Positions 27,784 to 36,175 of a stretch of 38,127 nt of DNA are shown piece after piece. Both the position numbers and the translations under genes were made by a program. The stretch covers positions 1 through 38,127 of the forward strand of contig JAUYIW010000022.1 of NCBI GenBank assembly GCA_030688135.1, written 5' to 3'. Numbering within the stretch: position 1 is the stretch's first letter; every line of letters starts with the position of its first letter. The notes below the pieces were generated by a model that did not search any database, was not told where the DNA came from, and was given only the letters and a program-made list of their open reading frames with translations. Origin of the DNA: Candidatus Uhrbacteria bacterium (GTDB taxonomy: Bacteria > Patescibacteriota > Patescibacteriia > UBA9934).

Positions 27784-29493
27784 TTAATATTTCAGTTCTT
27801 TTAGATACATCTCGACCTTTTTATCAATTGCTTCGCGATCTTTTTCAATTTCTTTCACCTCGCTCCACACGGTTTTTACATCCACCACCACCTCATCCTC
27901 AGCATTTTCTACATAGCGACGAACATTAAGATTGAATTCATTTTCCTCAAGCTCCTTAATATCTACGACACGAGCATATTTTTCAATATCTCGGTATTCC
28001 TTAAATGCTGATACCATTTTCTCGATGTCCTTCTTGCGAAGGCGGTTTTGATTTTTGCCTTCCTCATAGTCTTGCTCTGCATCAATGATGAGAATTTTGT
28101 TCTTATGAGCTTCTGGTTTGTTTTTGTTGAATATCACAATCGCCGCTGGAATACCTGTGCCGTAGAAAAGCTTTGCGGGGAGCGCGACGATGGCTTCAAT
28201 CAGGTCATTTTTGATAAGTTCTTCACGGATACGTCCCTCGGCACCACCACGGAAAAGTACGCCATGTGGAAGCACGATACCGGCGCGCCCGTTTTCATTC
28301 ATTGACTTCACCATATGAAGCACGAAAGCATAGTCGGCTTTTTTTGCTGGAGGCATTTCGTAGCCAGCCACTCGTCCGTATTTGTCAGATTTAAATATCT
28401 CGTATTCCCACTCCTTGATTGAGTACGGAGGATTTGCAACGCAAATATCGAACGTCTTAAGCGAACCGTCCGGGTTTAGAAATTTTGGATCGGCGAGTGT
28501 ATCTCCGCGCTGAATATCGGCGCTATCGAGCCCGTGGAGGAACATATTGATTTTTGCAATCGCGTATGTCCCGATATTGATTTCTTGCCCATAGAGATAG
28601 AGCGATCGAGCTTTCTTTTCTCCCGCTTCATTTTTGAGATAATGATACGCCTCCAATAAGAAGCCGCCTGAACCAACAGCCATGTCATAGATATGGTCTT
28701 TCTCGTGTGGTTTCAAAATGTTTATAATCACACGCTCAACTTCACGAGGGGTATAGAATTCTCCGCCTTTTTTGCCCGCATCCGCTGCGAACTGCTCAAT
28801 AAGATATTCGTATGCGTCCCCTAGGAGATCAGAACTTATATAAGTATCTCCGAAATTGTGTTGTGAGAAATGATTGATGAGACGCTGGAGCGTTTCGTTG
28901 GGAAATTTGTCTTTGTTAGCAAAATCTAAGTCGTCAAAAATCTTGTCCAGTTTTGGACTATTTGCGTTTGTGAGTTTATCAAAAATCTCATTGAGCTTTT
29001 GACCAATGCCACCAGCTTGTTTTTGGACTACTTCCCAGCGACAATCTTTTGGAACTTGAAAACGATGATTGTGATCTGCTCGTGCGACTTCTTCATCGTG
29101 ATATTCTTCAAGGAATTTTTTATATTCCTCATCCCAAGAATCACTTATGCGTTTATAAAAAAGAAGTCCGAAAATATATTTCTTATAATCCGAGCTATCA
29201 ATTTTTCCACGCAAGATGTCCGCACTTCTCCAAAGAAACTGCTTTAATTGAGTGAGATTCATTTTCCCTGCGTCGTCTGTAAGTGAGGCATTGAAACCTT
29301 TCATGATACTTTTGTCATTCGCAATTCGCTCGATGTCTTCGGGACGATATTTTCGATCGCCGCGAGGACCAACACGCAGAGGGGTGATGAGCCCCTTTTT
29401 CTCCCAATTACGAAGCGTGTCTTGGTGAATACCAAAAATGCTTGATACTTCGCTAATTGAAAGTAATGCCTTCTCGTTTAATGTTTTTTTCAT
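27784..29493 (-). CDS. hsdM: Type I methyltransferase subunit M with N-terminal MerR-type HTH
   Basis: ISEVSSIFGIHQDTLRNWEKKGLITPLRVGPRGDRKYRPEDIERI then HsdM motifs (GGEFYTPREVERVIINIL, YDMAVGSGGFLLEA, CVANPPYS). Confidence 0.96.
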   Translation of the reverse strand: MKKTLNEKALLSISEVSSIFGIHQDTLRNWEKKGLITPLRVGPRGDRKYRPEDIERIANDKSIMKGFNASLTDDAGKMNLTQLKQFLWRSADILRGKIDSSDYKKYIFGLLFYKRISDSWDEEYKKFLEEYHDEEVARADHNHRFQVPKDCRWEVVQKQAGGIGQKLNEIFDKLTNANSPKLDKIFDDLDFANKDKFPNETLQRLINHFSQHNFGDTYISSDLLGDAYEYLIEQFAADAGKKGGEFYTPREVERVIINILKPHEKDHIYDMAVGSGGFLLEAYHYLKNEAGEKKARSLYLYGQEINIGTYAIAKINMFLHGLDSADIQRGDTLADPKFLNPDGSLKTFDICVANPPYSIKEWEYEIFKSDKYGRVAGYEMPPAKKADYAFVLHMVKSMNENGRAGIVLPHGVLFRGGAEGRIREELIKNDLIEAIVALPAKLFYGTGIPAAIVIFNKNKPEAHKNKILIIDAEQDYEEGKNQNRLRKKDIEKMVSAFKEYRDIEKYARVVDIKELEENEFNLNVRRYVENAEDEVVVDVKTVWSEVKEIEKDREAIDKKVEMYLKELKY

Positions 29494-29494
29494 A

Positions 29495-29565
29495 TTTCAT
29501 AGGTTATCATAGGTGCTATACTCCTGTCAAGCTTTTTATGAAATATCATAGCTTTTCATAGGTTA
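29495..29565 (-). promoter_or_regulatory. hsdM promoter flanked by paired CATAG direct repeats
   Basis: TTTCATAGGTTA at 29495-29506 and 29554-29565; CATAG at 29498, 29508, 29547, 29557; -35 TTGACA on minus strand at 29525-29530. Confidence 0.6.
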
Positions 29566-29761
29566 CAACCGTGCCGTAGATTTTAACCTCCTCCACAAAC
29601 TCCTCCACCATAGCCGTATTATCCTTCAACCAAATATACCAAAATAAGAACAATTCTTCGGAAAGCCGCCAATGCACTCTCATCCACACGTCCATTTCCG
29701 AGTCCGAAACACTTGAAATTTGTTTAGAATCAGCCATTTCTTCTTCCGGCTGATGTTCCAA
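29546..29761 (-). CDS. Possible small ORF upstream of hsdM
   Basis: 71 aa open frame, possibly starting at an internal ATG (MADSKQISS...) after GGAAGAAGAA; overlaps the distal operator. Confidence 0.3.
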   Translation of the reverse strand: MEHQPEEEMADSKQISSVSDSEMDVWMRVHWRLSEELFLFWYIWLKDNTAMVEEFVEEVKIYGTVVTYEKL

Positions 29762-29838
29762 ATATTCCTATACAGTCATCCTTTTCTTTACCAACCCTTC
29801 GGTTTCCGGTTCCAATCGCGTTAATGACCCCCCACCAA

Positions 29839-29883
29839 AAACAAACTCCGCTCCATCTGAATCAGGTGAAGTGGAGTTTGTTT
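29839..29883. terminator. Bidirectional hairpin terminator candidate
   Basis: AAACAAACTCC...CATCTGAATCAGGTG...GGAGTTTGTTT. Confidence 0.65.
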
Positions 29884-30124
29884 ATCGGTATGTGTCTACG
29901 TATATTTACGTTCTAAAATAAGCCCAAACATATTAAAAATTCAACACAATTGCAACGATCGCGACAAATCTGTAAAACTTTTAATATCATTATGACTATA
30001 GATCAATCCTACGGGTTCAGAACGATTGACTTCTAGAATAGAAGATTTATTAAATATGTCCGTACTACCATAGAAATCATCTATCTAATAACAACCCTTC
30101 CCTCGCGTCTTCTTAAACCGCTAT

Positions 30125-30178
30125 AATTCAAAGCCCCCGCAGTGCAGATCAAGTCAGACTTGATTGCACCGCAGGGGC
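30125..30178 (-). terminator. Long terminator hairpin of the 30189 gene
   Basis: Reverse complement GCCCCTGCGGTGCAATCAAGTCTGACTTGATCTGCACTGCGGGGGC followed by TTTGAATT. Confidence 0.7.
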
Positions 30179-30188
30179 ACGCTTGACA

Positions 30189-30683
30189 TCACCCGTTGTT
30201 CACCTCGAGACGACCATTGCTCTCCCAGAAATCCCAGACTCCCTCGGACTCCCACGTGATGTAGGTAGTCTCGCCCTGGGTGTTTTCGTCCGTGAAGAGC
30301 GAGAGCTGGGGGCCGGAACCGTACACGATAAGCCCCGTGCACTCGGCGTCAAAATGCGAAGGCACGTCGTAGAAGATGAACTCGAACACTCCGTTGTCGA
30401 GAATAAAGGTCTCGGCCACCTGTTCCATCTCACCTTCGTTAGTTTCGAAGGTGCAGGTAACGGTCGCGTCGGAGTAGCCGCTATAGTAGGCGGCCCACTC
30501 GATGGTCATCGAATTGTCGGGCTCGGCGGAGCCGTATCCACCGCTGCCGTCTTCGTCGTACTCACCGCAGAAGACGACCTCCCCGCCTTCGTAGCAGACG
30601 CCGAGAGCTTCAGTTTCGCACCCGGTCAGGCCGAGGGTGAGGAACAGGCCGACGAGACTCATGAAGAAGTTGCTGAAACGCAT
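30189..30683 (-). CDS. Small acidic lipoprotein
   Basis: 164 aa; MRFSNFFMSLVGLFLTLGLTGCETE lipobox LTGC; AAAGGA SD. Confidence 0.8.
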   Translation of the reverse strand: MRFSNFFMSLVGLFLTLGLTGCETEALGVCYEGGEVVFCGEYDEDGSGGYGSAEPDNSMTIEWAAYYSGYSDATVTCTFETNEGEMEQVAETFILDNGVFEFIFYDVPSHFDAECTGLIVYGSGPQLSLFTDENTQGETTYITWESEGVWDFWESNGRLEVNNG

Positions 30684-30787
30684 GTTGCGTCCTTTGGGGC
30701 AAAGCCCCGGTTTATTTTTGAATTTTGCTAAGAACCATCACTGGCCAGAAACAATATTCTGATCAACGATAGTTCCAAAATGAACGA

Positions 30788-30837
30788 AAAAGGCAGGCTT
30801 TGGTAACTCAACTGAGAGGTACAAAAACCTGCCTTTG
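30788..30837. repeat. Inverted repeat/hairpin at the edge of the 31-kb repeat locus
   Basis: AAAGGCAGG...CCTGCCTTT with internal CTCAACTGAG. Confidence 0.7.
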
Positions 30838-30933
30838 TCAGCGAATCGATCTCCGAACAGACACATTGGTCTGTCCCTACACGAAAACTGACTTGTCCTT
30901 AACCCCCGGACTAGGGCTCTCTCCTGTAATTGG

Positions 30934-31045
30934 GAAGGTTCGTCTGGATGGACTCTGTTCGTTGCGACCCTGTCGACCTGCGGCCGCGTTCATCTGTCGG
31001 CTGAGGGTTCGTTCAGGCCTCGAGGGTTCATCCAACGGTTTGTTC
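30934..31045. repeat. 112-bp direct repeat, copy 1
   Basis: GAAGGTTCGTCTGGATGGACTCTGTTCGTTGCGACCC...; about 108/112 identical to 31108-31219. Confidence 0.9.
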
Positions 31046-31107
31046 GTTGGCCAACTGACGACTGGCTTTGGCCGTTCGTCTGGCGGACGTGGGTTCATTC
31101 GTGGTGC

Positions 31108-31219
31108 GAAGGTTCGTCTGGATGGACTCTGTTCGTTGCGACCCTGTCGACCTGCGGCCGCGTTCATCTGACGACTGAGGGTTCGTTCAGGCCTCGAAGG
31201 TTCATCAAACGGTTTGTTC
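31108..31219. repeat. 112-bp direct repeat, copy 2
   Basis: Same unit 174 bp downstream, four visible substitutions. Confidence 0.9.
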
Positions 31220-31383
31220 AAATAACATTCGCTACGGTGCCGGCATCCTAATTTACAAAATGTACTATACCACATTTTGGCACTTTTGTCAAGCCCTGGG
31301 GTTGATATTTTGGCTAAAATTAGCCACGCTTCCAAACCTAGCCAAATTTCAAAATCAATAATATGTGCTATAATAACAGCACT

Positions 31384-32790
31384 ATGAGAACTATAAAATT
31401 TCCAACTATAATCGTGGCAATAGCAATCGTAATAGTATCGGCATTAGTGAGTCCGAATCAGGCTTTTGCTTATGACCAAAACTATATTTTAAGTGACTGG
31501 GATTTAACCGATCCCTTTGCCCTTGATTTAAATCAAATCCAAAACTTTCTAGAACGTGGCTATTTAGCTGATTATAAAACCGAGGATTCAGAGGGCGACG
31601 TTCGCTATGCCGCGGACATTATTTGGAATGCAGCGCAAAACTACAATATTAGTCCTAAATTCCTTCTTGTTCTTCTTCAAAAAGAGCAAAGCCTAATCGA
31701 AGACGATAGCCCAACCGAAAAACAGCTTAGCTGGGCAACCGGCTACGCTGTATGCGACGATTGCTCAATGAGCGCCCCATCGATTCAACGCTGGAAAGGC
31801 TTTGGTAAACAAGTTAACTCTGCTGCAATGCAATTTAGCGAAGGATACCTAGCTGACATCGAGGCTACCGGCTCGACTCAGGGAAAGTACGGCCCTGGCA
31901 TTCCAGTTGAGATTGATGGCGAAATAATCGTACCGGCAAACGCAGCAACAGCTGCCATGTATGCTTACACTCCGCACATTCATGGAAATATAAACTTTTC
32001 TAGAATTTGGGAGCGCTGGTTTAGCATTCAATACCCTTCTGGAACTTTGCTCAAAATCGCAGGCGAATCCGGAGTCTATCTAATCGAGTACGGTTACAAA
32101 CGACCAATAGAAAGCTGGAGCGCGCTTCTTTCTAGGTTTAATCCTTCACTAATGATTGAAGTTGCTAAAAACTCTCTTGATCTATATCCAGACGGAAACC
32201 CAATAGCCTTCCCAAACTATTCCCTTTTGCAAGATGATGACGGCAATATTTACTTGCTCGTTGATGACTCATTACGCCACATCGACAGCATGGAAACTTT
32301 CCGCTACATTGGATTTGCAGAAGATGAAATTGTTAAAATCGAAAATGATGACTTAGCGTATTTTGAAAAAGGGCTTCCGCTTACAATGCTAAGTGCCGAC
32401 CCTGGCGAGCAACTTTTGCAACTATCTAGCAATGGTGCGATGTTTTATATAAAAGATGGTTATAGGCATGCCATCACCGACAAAGCAATTTTGACTGCTA
32501 GATTCCCTAACGCTTACTTGCAAAGTGTACAAGCAGTGGTAGTTGAGCAATACGCAGAAGGTCGTGCACTAACTCTACCTGACGGATATTTGATTAAATC
32601 TACCGATAGCCCCGCAGTGTACGTTATTAGCGAAGGCGAACGTAGATCTATTGGATCTGAAGAAATATTTCTTTCATATGGCTGGTCTTGGGATGATATT
32701 GTAGAACTTTCACCTTCTGCGCTTAACCTTCATCCTTTAGGACTCGCAATCGATAATCCACTTGATACTCTAATGCTCGCTACCGAATAA
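31384..32790 (+). CDS. Secreted protein: lysozyme/transglycosylase-like N-terminal domain plus four C-terminal repeats
   Basis: Signal peptide to SPNQAFA; ISPKFLLVLLQKEQSLIED...WATGYAVCDDCS; repeats (GTLLKIAGESGVYLIEYGYKRPIESW; YSLLQDDDGNIYLLVDDSLRHIDSM; EQLLQLSSNGAMFYIKDGYRHAITD; YLIKSTDSPAVYVISEGERRSIGSE). Confidence 0.75.
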   Translation: MRTIKFPTIIVAIAIVIVSALVSPNQAFAYDQNYILSDWDLTDPFALDLNQIQNFLERGYLADYKTEDSEGDVRYAADIIWNAAQNYNISPKFLLVLLQKEQSLIEDDSPTEKQLSWATGYAVCDDCSMSAPSIQRWKGFGKQVNSAAMQFSEGYLADIEATGSTQGKYGPGIPVEIDGEIIVPANAATAAMYAYTPHIHGNINFSRIWERWFSIQYPSGTLLKIAGESGVYLIEYGYKRPIESWSALLSRFNPSLMIEVAKNSLDLYPDGNPIAFPNYSLLQDDDGNIYLLVDDSLRHIDSMETFRYIGFAEDEIVKIENDDLAYFEKGLPLTMLSADPGEQLLQLSSNGAMFYIKDGYRHAITDKAILTARFPNAYLQSVQAVVVEQYAEGRALTLPDGYLIKSTDSPAVYVISEGERRSIGSEEIFLSYGWSWDDIVELSPSALNLHPLGLAIDNPLDTLMLATE

Positions 32791-32847
32791 CTTACCACCT
32801 ACAGACTACGAATCTTTTACAGGCGTACAGACTGAATTATGAGTTTC

Positions 32848-32890
32848 TCGATCTGTAAATCTGTAACGATCTGTAATCCGTAGGTAACCC
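32848..32890 (+). repeat. Intergenic repeat of the CTGTAnnnCGGTAGGWACC family, directly 5' of the 32899 CDS
   Basis: CGATCTGTAAATCTGTAACGATCTGTAATCCGTAGGTAACC. Confidence 0.75.
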
Positions 32891-32898
32891 CGCATACT

Positions 32899-33690
32899 AT
32901 GCTCGTTTTTGCAGCATTCACTCCACACTCACCGCTTCTCCTACCTTCCATTAATAAGACGCAAATGGATAAGGTGGAAAAGACTACTTCTGCCATGCAA
33001 GAATTGGCCGATGAACTTTACGCTTCGCATCCTGATGTTATAGTTCATATTTCTGAACATCCAACTATTTATCCAGATGCGTTTTCAATCAACCTAAGCG
33101 ACCCTTACAAGTTTGATCTTTCAAGTCTTGGTGATTTAGGCATTACACGTACCTTTAGACCAGACATAATGCTAATCGATAGACTGCAAAGATCTTTGCG
33201 TGCAGAATCACAACCTATTACTCTTACAACGGACTACGCACTACATTATGCTTCTGCGGTGCCATTACTGCTCCTAACAAAGGAATTGCCAAATGTGCAG
33301 CTTGTTCCAATTTCTTTTAGCGAGCTTCCTCCAAAGGATCATTTTCACTTTGGTCAGGCTTTGAAAGATATGATATTTGCAAGTGATAAACGCATTGCGG
33401 TAATAGCAAGCGGAGATATGTCGCACGCGCTAACAAGTAATGCTCCTGCAGATTTTCATAAAGACGGCCAAATTTATGATGATAAAATTCAAGAAATTAT
33501 TGCTCAAAGAAATTCTGCCGGACTGCTCAGCCTAAGCCCAGAAATAGTAGCGAACGCAAAAGAAACTTCTTACCTTCCTTTAGCAATTTTTTTTGGACTA
33601 CTGGACAAGGTTTCTATGACGCCACAAATATTAAGTTACGAGGCACCGTTTGGAGTTGGCTACCTTACCGTTAACTTTGTTCTGAAATAG
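32899..33690 (+). CDS. Class III extradiol dioxygenase (LigB/MEMO)-like protein
   Basis: MLVFAAFTPHSPLLLPSI; IAVIASGDMSHALT; FGVGYLTVNF. Confidence 0.8.
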   Translation: MLVFAAFTPHSPLLLPSINKTQMDKVEKTTSAMQELADELYASHPDVIVHISEHPTIYPDAFSINLSDPYKFDLSSLGDLGITRTFRPDIMLIDRLQRSLRAESQPITLTTDYALHYASAVPLLLLTKELPNVQLVPISFSELPPKDHFHFGQALKDMIFASDKRIAVIASGDMSHALTSNAPADFHKDGQIYDDKIQEIIAQRNSAGLLSLSPEIVANAKETSYLPLAIFFGLLDKVSMTPQILSYEAPFGVGYLTVNFVLK

Positions 33691-33706
33691 AATTATCAAA
33701 TTAGTC

Positions 33707-35515
33707 ATGTTTGCAGAAATATATCCAATACTACGTCTGCCCCGAGGCTTTGAGTACTTTGACTACTCCATCCCACAGTCAATGGTCGTGCACGCCGGAG
33801 ATATTGTAAAAATATCATTTCGTAACAGGCCAGTGCTCGGAGTAATACGAGCAACTAAAACGTCGAGCGATATAAAAAATATTGCACCAATTGAGGAGGT
33901 TGTCGCCTCTGCTTTTTTCACTTTGGGCGATATTTTGCGCTACGAAAATATTGCAAAATCTATAATTCAATCCCCTTCATCGATTATATTTTCTGCAATG
34001 TATGGATATAAAAAGAGAGAGTTTAGGTGGAGTCAAGAAAATTCAGTAAAGGCACCGCTGTCTGTTTCAAATCTAGTTGGTGAAGAGATTAAAAATGCAT
34101 TAAAAATGTTGAACACAAATAGTAACCTATTCGTGCAGACATCAATTGAAGGCCTGCTGTCACTTGCGACCATCCTGAACAAAAAATTTGAACATCAAAT
34201 TTTAGTATTAGTCGCTAGACCGGGAGACGTAATGCAAATCGAAAAGTTACTTGATTTTGGATTAAAGTCTGCTTATCTCCATGGGAAAGTAAGCGGAGCA
34301 CAAAGAGATTCAATAATTCAAGGTTGGCAAAATGGAAATATTAAAGTGCTCGTTGGAACAAAGCAGGCGTCACTCATTCCTGCAAAAAAACTCGATGCAA
34401 TCTTAATCGCAGAAGTTGATAGCGAAGACCATTCAAGCTGGGACAGAAACCCACGTTACGATGCAAGGCTTTCGGCAGAATTACTTGCTAAACAACATAA
34501 ATGTAAATTAATATTATCTGCTCCACTGCCACGTTTAAACGACTATATAAATAGCGACCGTAAGATTCTTTGGTCAGGCAATGCTGATTGCGATATAGTT
34601 TCGCATAAAGCAGAAGAGCAAAAAACTCAAATTCCATTGATATCTGACGACCTATATAAGGCCATATTCAACACTTTACAAAACGGCAAATCTGTGCTAC
34701 TCTCGTACAACCGTAAAGGATTTGCAAGGCGTTTACAGTGCAGCTCCTGCGGGCACATTCCATTCTGTGGAACATGCGGAGCGGTCCCAATTGTTCGTGA
34801 AAATGACCTTGCATGTCCGGTTTGCGAAGCCATAATGTGGATACCAAAGAAATGTCCATCATGTTCGGCTGTTAGACTATACGAAAAAGGAATTGGAAAT
34901 CAAAGATTAAAAACTAAGTTAAGTAAGGCTTTTCCAAACGCAAAATTGGAGATAATTGAAAAATCATCTAAACAATTCTATAGCACAGATAGGCTCGTAG
35001 AACCTTCAATAATCCTTGCTACCGAATATTATTTTAGACAGATCCATGGAATATTTAAAAGACCAAACTTTGGCCTTGTGGCAGAACTTGCTTTTGATCT
35101 TCATCTTTCAGACTCCCGCTATGATGCCTCAGAATATGCTGCACAGCGCTTGCATAGGCTAATGCGAATTGCAGAACAGCAAAAGGCTGAGTGCATTGTT
35201 CAAACCTGGCTACCCGATATTGTTAAAAAAATGCTTAGGTCTGAACGGTTTCTACATGACGAATTAGATATTCGGAAAACTTATAAATTACCGCCTATTC
35301 TTAATCGACTCACTATTAAACCTGCACCTACGGAGGGTCTAACACAAAATCTAGTTGATGTAGACATGCAAACTGTGGACGATAGTGCGGTAATTAGGTA
35401 TCCTGAAAGCCAAGTATTAAATCTGTACAATGTACTAAAAAATCTTCCAGTAAAATCAATAATCATTCCAGAACTTACTCGCTATGACGCTCAAATTAAT
35501 TCTAAAACATCCTAA
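33707..35515 (+). CDS. priA: PriA-like primosomal protein N', helicase motifs degenerate
   Basis: N-terminal PriA DNA-binding region, zinc cluster CSSCGHIPFCGTCG...CPVC...CPSC, but no GxGKT and a degenerate DEEH motif. Confidence 0.82.
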   Translation: MFAEIYPILRLPRGFEYFDYSIPQSMVVHAGDIVKISFRNRPVLGVIRATKTSSDIKNIAPIEEVVASAFFTLGDILRYENIAKSIIQSPSSIIFSAMYGYKKREFRWSQENSVKAPLSVSNLVGEEIKNALKMLNTNSNLFVQTSIEGLLSLATILNKKFEHQILVLVARPGDVMQIEKLLDFGLKSAYLHGKVSGAQRDSIIQGWQNGNIKVLVGTKQASLIPAKKLDAILIAEVDSEDHSSWDRNPRYDARLSAELLAKQHKCKLILSAPLPRLNDYINSDRKILWSGNADCDIVSHKAEEQKTQIPLISDDLYKAIFNTLQNGKSVLLSYNRKGFARRLQCSSCGHIPFCGTCGAVPIVRENDLACPVCEAIMWIPKKCPSCSAVRLYEKGIGNQRLKTKLSKAFPNAKLEIIEKSSKQFYSTDRLVEPSIILATEYYFRQIHGIFKRPNFGLVAELAFDLHLSDSRYDASEYAAQRLHRLMRIAEQQKAECIVQTWLPDIVKKMLRSERFLHDELDIRKTYKLPPILNRLTIKPAPTEGLTQNLVDVDMQTVDDSAVIRYPESQVLNLYNVLKNLPVKSIIIPELTRYDAQINSKTS

Positions 35516-35981
35516 TGACCAACTCCTGAAGGTCTCTGAACCGCTGAGTGATGAAGACATAAAGTCTGATTCAACGCAACGGTTGATTGATGATATGCTT
35601 CTAACTATGAATACCGAAAAAGGTATTGGTCTTGCTGCTCCACAGGTTGGAGTTCATAAAAGATTGTTTGTTCTCGATCTCGGAGATGGCCCTATAGTCT
35701 TGATTAATCCGAAAATTATTTCAAGATCTACAAGAATGATTGAAACCACAGAAGGCTGTCTTTCAATTCCTGGTGTTTGGGGTGTTGTTGCACGACACAA
35801 AAGCGTTAAGCTAAAAGCAAAAAATAGAAAAGGCGAACCTATTCGAGTTAAAGCTAGTGGCCTATTTTCTGTAGTTTGCCAACATGAAAATGATCACTTG
35901 GACGGCATTCTATTTATCGATCGTGCAGATAGAATTTTAGAGGGTGAAGAAATGTTGGAAGGTGCTGAAGCAATTATTTAA
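35484..35981 (+). CDS. def: Peptide deformylase
   Basis: GIGLAAPQVG, EGCLSIPG, QHENDHLDGILF. Confidence 0.96.
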   Translation: MTLKLILKHPNDQLLKVSEPLSDEDIKSDSTQRLIDDMLLTMNTEKGIGLAAPQVGVHKRLFVLDLGDGPIVLINPKIISRSTRMIETTEGCLSIPGVWGVVARHKSVKLKAKNRKGEPIRVKASGLFSVVCQHENDHLDGILFIDRADRILEGEEMLEGAEAII

Positions 35982-36004
35982 CAACGAAATCTACCAGTGT
36001 ACTA

Positions 36005-36044
36005 ATCTGTATATCTGTAACTATCTGTACGTCAGTAGGTACCT
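36005..36044 (+). repeat. Intergenic repeat of the CTGTAnnnCGGTAGGWACC family
   Basis: ATCTGTATATCTGTAACTATCTGTACGTCAGTAGGTACC, near-identical to reverse complement of 7521-7563. Confidence 0.8.
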
Positions 36045-36057
36045 GGTAAATCGAACT

Positions 36058-36174
36058 ATGAAGATCGTTTTCTTTGGCACACCGGAATTCTCAGTAAACT
36101 TCCTCGAGGCATCGCACATTTCCCCTATCCATCCTGAGGAGCTCAGCTTATCTGCGACGAAGGATCTTTCGTAA
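36058..36174 (+). pseudogene. Truncated duplicate of the fmt 5' end fused to a REP-like sequence (38-codon ORF)
   Basis: MKIVFFGTPEFSVNFLEASH vs fmt MKIVFFGTPEFSVNFLKALH; stop TAA ends 1 nt before the fmt ATG. Confidence 0.9.
36130..36172. repeat. REP-like repeat between the two fmt starts
   Basis: CATCCTGAGGAGCTCAGCTTATCTGCGACGAAGGATCTTTCG. Confidence 0.65.
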
Positions 36175-36175
36175 T

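Noticed and set aside
29800-29836. tRNA 3'-end relic (GGTTCCAATCGCGT...CCACCA) as an att site at the far end of the RM island
   Set aside because: Only about 14 nt of partial match with no flanking stem pairing; too weak to claim.
30183-30731. 182-aa plus-strand ORF opposite the small lipoprotein
   Set aside because: The minus-strand ORF has a signal peptide with lipobox, an SD and a terminator; the plus frame is a GC-rich shadow.
30934-31219. CRISPR array
   Set aside because: Repeats are 112 bp, only two copies, with irregular internal units and no uniform unique spacers.
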